The notes under the pieces were generated by a model, which made no database searches, was not told where the DNA came from, and saw nothing but the letters and a program-made list of their open reading frames with translations. From Streptomyces bambusae (GTDB taxonomy: Bacteria; Actinomycetota; Actinomycetes; Streptomycetales; Streptomycetaceae): 64,000 nt of DNA. Below, in pieces: positions 59,831 through 64,000 of this stretch. The translations under genes were made by a program, and so were the position numbers. Location: assembly GCF_020532645.1 (NCBI RefSeq), contig NZ_JAJAUZ010000022.1, forward strand, positions 1 to 64,000. Direction: 5' to 3'. Numbering within the stretch: the stretch's first letter is position 1; each line of letters begins with the position of its first letter.

Positions 59831-62020
59831 ATGGCAGCCGAACAGCAGCAGGGCGACGCGGTACCGGTGGAGGCGCGTGAGCGGCACGCCCTGCTCGCCG
59901 AACAGGTCGAGGAGCACCGCTTCCGGTACTACGTGAGCGACCAGCCGGTGGTCAGCGACGCCGAGTTCGACCGGCTGCTGCGCTCCCTGGAGGCGCTGGA
60001 AGAGGAGTTCCCCGAGCTGCGCACCCCCGACTCGCCCACCCAGAAGGTGGCGGGGGCGTACGCGACGGACTTCGCGGCCGTCGAGCACCGCGAGCGGATG
60101 CTCTCCCTCGACAACGCCTTCGACGACGAGGAGCTGTCCGCCTGGGCCGAGCGGGTGGCACGGGACGCGGGCGGCGCCTTCCACTACCTGTGCGAGCTGA
60201 AGGTGGACGGCCTCGCGGTCAACCTGACGTACGAGAACGGCCGGCTGGTCCGGGCCGCCACCCGCGGCGACGGCCGCACCGGCGAGGACATCACGCCGAA
60301 CGTGCGGACGATCGCCGAGATCCCCGACCGGCTCACGGGCGACCGCGTCCCGGCCCTCGTCGAGATCCGCGGCGAGGTCTTCTTCCCGATGGAGAAGTTC
60401 GAGGAGCTGAACGCCCGTCTGGTGGAGGCCGGCGACAAGCCGTTCGCCAACCCGCGCAACGCGGCCGCCGGATCGCTGCGCCAGAAGGACCCGAAGGTCA
60501 CCGCCACCCGCCCGCTGCACATGGTGGTGCACGGCATCGGCGCCCGCGACGGCCTGGTCATCGACCGGCTGTCGCAGGCGTACGAGCTGCTGCACGAGTG
60601 GGGACTGCCCACCGCCCGGCACAACCGGGTGGTCGGCTCCCTCGGCGAGGTCCGGGAGTTCATCGCGTACTTCGGCGAGAACCGGCACTCGGTCGAGCAC
60701 GAGATCGACGGCGTGGTCGTCAAGCTCGACGAGATCCCGCTCCAGGGCCGGCTCGGCTCCACGGCGCGCGCCCCGCGCTGGGCGATCGCCTGGAAGTACG
60801 CGCCGGAGGAGGTCAACACCCGGCTGGTCGACATCAAGGTCGGCGTCGGCCGCACCGGCCGGGTCACCCCGTACGCGCAGGTGGAGCCGGTGCAGGTGGC
60901 CGGCTCCGAGGTCGAGTTCGCCACCCTGCACAACCAGGAGGTGGTCAAGGCCAAGGGCGTGCTGATCGGCGACACCGTCGTGCTGCGCAAGGCCGGTGAC
61001 GTCATCCCCGAGATCCTCGGCCCGGTGGTCGACCTGCGCGACGGCACCGAGCGGGAGTTCGTGATGCCCGCCGAGTGCCCGGAGTGCGGGACCCCGCTGC
61101 GGGCCATGAAGGAGGGGGACATCGACCTGCGGTGCCCCAACGGGCAGACCTGCCCCGCCCAGCTGCGCGAGCGGCTGTTCTACCTCGGCGGCCGGCAGTC
61201 CCTGGACATCGAGAACTTCGGCGCGGTGGCCGCGGCCGCGCTCACCCGCCCGCTGGAGCCGGCGGTGCCGCCGGTGCGCGACGAGGGCGACCTGTTCGAT
61301 CTGACGGTCGAACAGCTGCTGCCCATCAAGGCGTACGTGCTCGATCCGGACAGCGGGCTGCCCAAGAGGGACCCGAAGACCGGCGAGGAGAAGATCGTCA
61401 CGGTCTTCGCCACCCAGGACGGCGAGCCGAAGAAGAACACCCTGGCGATGCTCGCGAACATCGAGGCGGCCAAGGACCGCCCGCTGGCCCGCATCATCAA
61501 CGGCCTGTCCATCCGGCACGTCGGCCCGGTCGCCGCCGAGGCGCTGGCCCGCGAGTTCCGCTCCATCGAGCGGATCGAGCAGGCCACCGAGGAGGAACTC
61601 ACCGCCACCGAGGGCGTGGGCGCCATCATCGCGGCCTCTCTCAAGGAGTGGTTCGCCGTGGACTGGCACCAGGAGATCCTGCGCAAGTGGCGCGCGGCCG
61701 GCGTCCGGATGGAGGAGGAAGGTTCCGCCGAGGAGGAGGGCCCGCGGCCGCTGGAGGGGCTGACCGTCGTGGTCACCGGAACCCTGCAGGACCACACCCG
61801 CGACGGCGCCAAGGAGGCCCTGCAGAGCCGGGGCGCCAAGGTCACCGGTTCGGTCTCCAAGAAGACGTCCTTCGTGGTCGTCGGCGACAACCCCGGCTCC
61901 AAGTACGACAAGGCGATGCAGCTGAAGCTGCCCGTGCTCGACGACGCCGGCTTCGCCGTGCTGCTGGAGCAGGGACCGGACGCCGCCCGCGAAGCCGCCC
62001 TTCCGGTTGAGGGGGAATAG
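59831..62020 (+). CDS. ligA: NAD-dependent DNA ligase
   Basis: A 729-residue replicative ligase. Domain Ia (HRFRYYVSDQPVVSDAEFDRL), adenylation site Lys124 in CELKVDGLAVNLTYENG, OB fold, zinc finger (ECPECGTPL...CPNGQTCPAQ), helix-hairpin-helix region and a C-terminal BRCT domain (LEGLTVVVTGTLQDHTRDGA). Length is normal for the genus. A ribosome site GGGAGGAC precedes ATG 59831. It follows the MetE-like gene by 21 bases. It seals nicks in replication and repair. Confidence 0.97.
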   Translation: MAAEQQQGDAVPVEARERHALLAEQVEEHRFRYYVSDQPVVSDAEFDRLLRSLEALEEEFPELRTPDSPTQKVAGAYATDFAAVEHRERMLSLDNAFDDEELSAWAERVARDAGGAFHYLCELKVDGLAVNLTYENGRLVRAATRGDGRTGEDITPNVRTIAEIPDRLTGDRVPALVEIRGEVFFPMEKFEELNARLVEAGDKPFANPRNAAAGSLRQKDPKVTATRPLHMVVHGIGARDGLVIDRLSQAYELLHEWGLPTARHNRVVGSLGEVREFIAYFGENRHSVEHEIDGVVVKLDEIPLQGRLGSTARAPRWAIAWKYAPEEVNTRLVDIKVGVGRTGRVTPYAQVEPVQVAGSEVEFATLHNQEVVKAKGVLIGDTVVLRKAGDVIPEILGPVVDLRDGTEREFVMPAECPECGTPLRAMKEGDIDLRCPNGQTCPAQLRERLFYLGGRQSLDIENFGAVAAAALTRPLEPAVPPVRDEGDLFDLTVEQLLPIKAYVLDPDSGLPKRDPKTGEEKIVTVFATQDGEPKKNTLAMLANIEAAKDRPLARIINGLSIRHVGPVAAEALAREFRSIERIEQATEEELTATEGVGAIIAASLKEWFAVDWHQEILRKWRAAGVRMEEEGSAEEEGPRPLEGLTVVVTGTLQDHTRDGAKEALQSRGAKVTGSVSKKTSFVVVGDNPGSKYDKAMQLKLPVLDDAGFAVLLEQGPDAAREAALPVEGE

Positions 62021-62304
62021 TGCCCGCACGGGACTGGCCAGGCACCCCTTAGCTGTCGGATCATCAGATGGGTGACAGGGGGGTCCTGGTCCGCCCTCAC
62101 CCGTTCGGCGGATACCGTACTGATGAGGATGGCTGGGTCGCATTCGGGCAACCACTGCCGACCGCTGCCCCTGGGAGCCTGCTGCGGCCTACTGTTGAGG
62201 GGTGCGCCTGTCGTGCACGGCTGCGAGGTGCAAATCCGGCCGTGATGGCATGACATCGGGCCATCGCGTGGGCATCGGCATTGCCGGCTGTGAGAGGGAC
62301 GGGC
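62021..62304. other. Intergenic region upstream of the GGDEF-EAL gene
   Basis: About 280 bp with no convincing gene. GATACCGTACTGATGAGG near 62108-62125 contains possible -10 hexamers. No strong terminator for ligA or riboswitch was recognised. Confidence 0.5.
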
Positions 62305-64000
62305 ATGAAACCGACCGAAAACGCCGACCCGTCACCTGATTTCGGCGGGGGGCTCCCGTTCCTGCGGGGCGGACGGCTCGGCGTGCTGGGGCCGAAGGCA
62401 CCCGACGCCCACCCGCTCGACACGGGGACCGGGCGCAGCGCCGTGCTGCCGGTCGCCGTCATCGCCGCCGCCGTGGTCGTCCTGGTCGCCGGAGTCGTCC
62501 GCGCGATCGGCGACGGCCGGGCCCTGTTCCCCGGCGCCACCGTCGGCTGGTCCCTGGCCCTGCTCACCGGCATCATCGTCGGCCACCTCGTGGCCCTCGG
62601 CCGCGACCGCTGGTGGGGCGGCACCGGATCCGGCGCCGCCCTCACCCTCGGCGTCCTGCTCCTCTACGGCTGGGTACCCGCCGGGCTGGTCAGCCTCTCC
62701 GTGGTCTCCCTGGTCGGCGCGGCCCGCCGGCACCGCTGGCGGCAGGGCCTTCTGCACGGCGCCGTCGACGTCCTCGGCATCGGCGCGGGCGCCCTCGTCC
62801 TCGCCGCCTTCGGCGACACCCCGACCGTCGAGGAACCCTGGCTGCCCACCGGCTGGGAACCGGCCGCCGCACCCGAGGTGGTGCTCGTCGCCCTCGCCTA
62901 CCTCCTCGTCACCCGCGCCCTGCTCTGGTGCACCCTCGCCCCGCGCCGCGGCGGGCTGCCCACCGTCGCCCGCACCGCGATGCTCCGCCAGGCCCTCGTC
63001 GCCGTCGCCCTGCTCGGCATCGCCCCGCTGATCTGCGTCGTCGCCGTCACCCTGCCGGTGCTGCTGCCGCTGTTCGCCGTCCCCCTCATCGCCCTCGACT
63101 CCACCCTGTGGATCGCCCGGGCCCGCGCCGAGGAGCAGCTGCGCGACCCGCTCACCGGCCTGCCCAACCGGTCCTGGCTGCTGGAGCGCGCCTGGACCGC
63201 CCTGGACGAGGCTGAACGTATCGGCACCCGGTCCGCCCTCGTCCTCATCGACCTGGACCGCTTCCGCGCCGTCAACGACACCCTCGGCCACCTGGCCGGC
63301 GACCGGCTGCTGCTCCAGATCGCCGAACGGCTCCGCCTCGCCCTGCCCCGGCACGCCGAGGCGGCCCGGCTCGGCGGCGACGAGTTCGCCGTCCTGCTGC
63401 CCGTCGCCGACTCCACGACCAGCGCCCAGCGGGTCGCCCGCCACCTCGTCGCCGAACTCAGCTCCCCGCTCGACCTCGACGGCCTCACCCTCGTCCTGGA
63501 GGCCAGCGCCGGCCTCGCCGTCTTCCCCGACCACGCCCTCGACGCCGAAGGCCTGCTGCGCCGCGCGGACGTGGCCATGTACCAGGCCAAGCGGGACCGC
63601 ACCGGAGTCGAGGTGTACGAGTCCAAGCGGGACAGCAACACGCCCGACCGGCTCGGCCTCCTCGGCGACCTGCGCCGCGCCCTCGACGCCTCCGAGGTGG
63701 AACTCCACTACCAGCCCAAGGTCCGCTTCGACGGGCAGGTCGCCGGGCTGGAGGCGCTGGTCCGCTGGGTGCACCCGGAGCGCGGCCGGGTCCCCCCGGA
63801 CGAGTTCATCGCCATCGCCGAGACCTCCGGCCTGATGCCGCACCTGACCGAGTACGTCCTGGAGACCGCCCTCGCCCAGGTCGCCCGCTGGCGCGCCCAG
63901 GGCCTGAAGGTGCCGGTCGCCGTCAACGTGTCCCCGCGGGACGTCCACACCCCGGGCTTCGCCGGCGCGGTCGCCGCCCGGCTGGCCCGCCACGGGGTGC
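62305..64000 (+). CDS. rmdB: Membrane GGDEF-EAL cyclic di-GMP protein (3' end outside window)
   Basis: At least 565 residues, cut by the window end. About eight hydrophobic segments fill ~45-275 (GRSAVLPVAVIAAAVVVLV, ALVAVALLGIAPLICVVAV). A GGDEF domain follows (DPLTGLPNRSWLLE; intact GGDEF at 357-361), then an EAL domain with EAL at 483-485 (GLEALVRWVHP). The I-site RxxD is not evident just before GGDEF. The position next to ligA and this layout match, from memory, S. coelicolor RmdB, a c-di-GMP phosphodiesterase affecting development, so the symbol is tentative. EAL catalytic residues beyond NVSPRDV are outside the window. ATG 62305 is preceded by GAGAGGGACGGG. Confidence 0.85.
   Translation, partial: MKPTENADPSPDFGGGLPFLRGGRLGVLGPKAPDAHPLDTGTGRSAVLPVAVIAAAVVVLVAGVVRAIGDGRALFPGATVGWSLALLTGIIVGHLVALGRDRWWGGTGSGAALTLGVLLLYGWVPAGLVSLSVVSLVGAARRHRWRQGLLHGAVDVLGIGAGALVLAAFGDTPTVEEPWLPTGWEPAAAPEVVLVALAYLLVTRALLWCTLAPRRGGLPTVARTAMLRQALVAVALLGIAPLICVVAVTLPVLLPLFAVPLIALDSTLWIARARAEEQLRDPLTGLPNRSWLLERAWTALDEAERIGTRSALVLIDLDRFRAVNDTLGHLAGDRLLLQIAERLRLALPRHAEAARLGGDEFAVLLPVADSTTSAQRVARHLVAELSSPLDLDGLTLVLEASAGLAVFPDHALDAEGLLRRADVAMYQAKRDRTGVEVYESKRDSNTPDRLGLLGDLRRALDASEVELHYQPKVRFDGQVAGLEALVRWVHPERGRVPPDEFIAIAETSGLMPHLTEYVLETALAQVARWRAQGLKVPVAVNVSPRDVHTPGFAGAVAARLARHGV

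Overview
The window comes from a very high-GC actinomycete, almost certainly a Streptomyces chromosome. Third-position G/C bias is strong, GTG starts and GTGA/ATGA stop-start overlaps are common, and the protein families are typical of the genus. From memory (not checked), the order glgX - L,D-transpeptidases - enoyl-CoA hydratase - cbi/sdaA/glyA/gcv - opp - cysteine desulfurase - mnmA - ligA - GGDEF/EAL resembles the SCO5457-SCO5495 part of the S. coelicolor core.

Layout. 1-5.8 kb: a minus-strand exopolysaccharide operon (GT4 glycosyltransferase, Wzz-like co-polymerase with a degenerate kinase domain, flippase), then a convergent cytidylyltransferase / CDP-alcohol phosphotransferase pair. 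5.9-12.3 kb: an HTH-ricin membrane protein, a heterodimeric ABC exporter and a lipoprotein. 12.4-21 kb: glgX and a cell-surface block with three L,D-transpeptidases around a secreted adhesin carrying four SpaA/CnaB-like repeats and a Lys/Gly-rich tail but no LPXTG signal. 21-25 kb: enoyl-CoA hydratase, an anti-sigma-like ATPase, two candidate small RNAs, and a deacetylase-like / beta-propeller lipoprotein pair. 25-27 kb: a two-gene operon for a cyclodipeptide synthase and a cytochrome P450 that closely resembles mycobacterial CYP121. 27-31 kb: an EF-hand protein, PadR, and cbiMNQO behind a cobalamin riboswitch. 31-36.6 kb: an AMIN-like secreted protein, sdaA, and gcvT-gcvH-glyA behind a tandem glycine riboswitch. 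36.7-40 kb: a P-loop protein, two SseB-like paralogues and an ArsR-type regulator. 40.8-47 kb: a five-gene oligopeptide ABC importer. 47-54 kb: TRIC channel, thioesterase, cysteine desulfurase, amidase, mnmA, a zinc-less alcohol-dehydrogenase-like reductase and a GlxA-type regulator. 54-64 kb: a large secreted subtilase, small housekeeping genes, MetE-like, ligA, and a GGDEF-EAL protein cut by the window end.

Functional themes are cell-envelope building and wall anchoring, serine/glycine one-carbon flux under glycine control, cobalt uptake under B12 control, sulfur delivery to tRNA, and one compact natural-product operon. The two most interesting items are the cyclodipeptide synthase / CYP121-like operon (25.0-27.1 kb) and the L,D-transpeptidase-flanked SpaA adhesin (14.8-21.0 kb). 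No tRNA, rRNA, insertion sequence, phage or CRISPR array was seen. All functional calls come from reading motifs; no database search was run.
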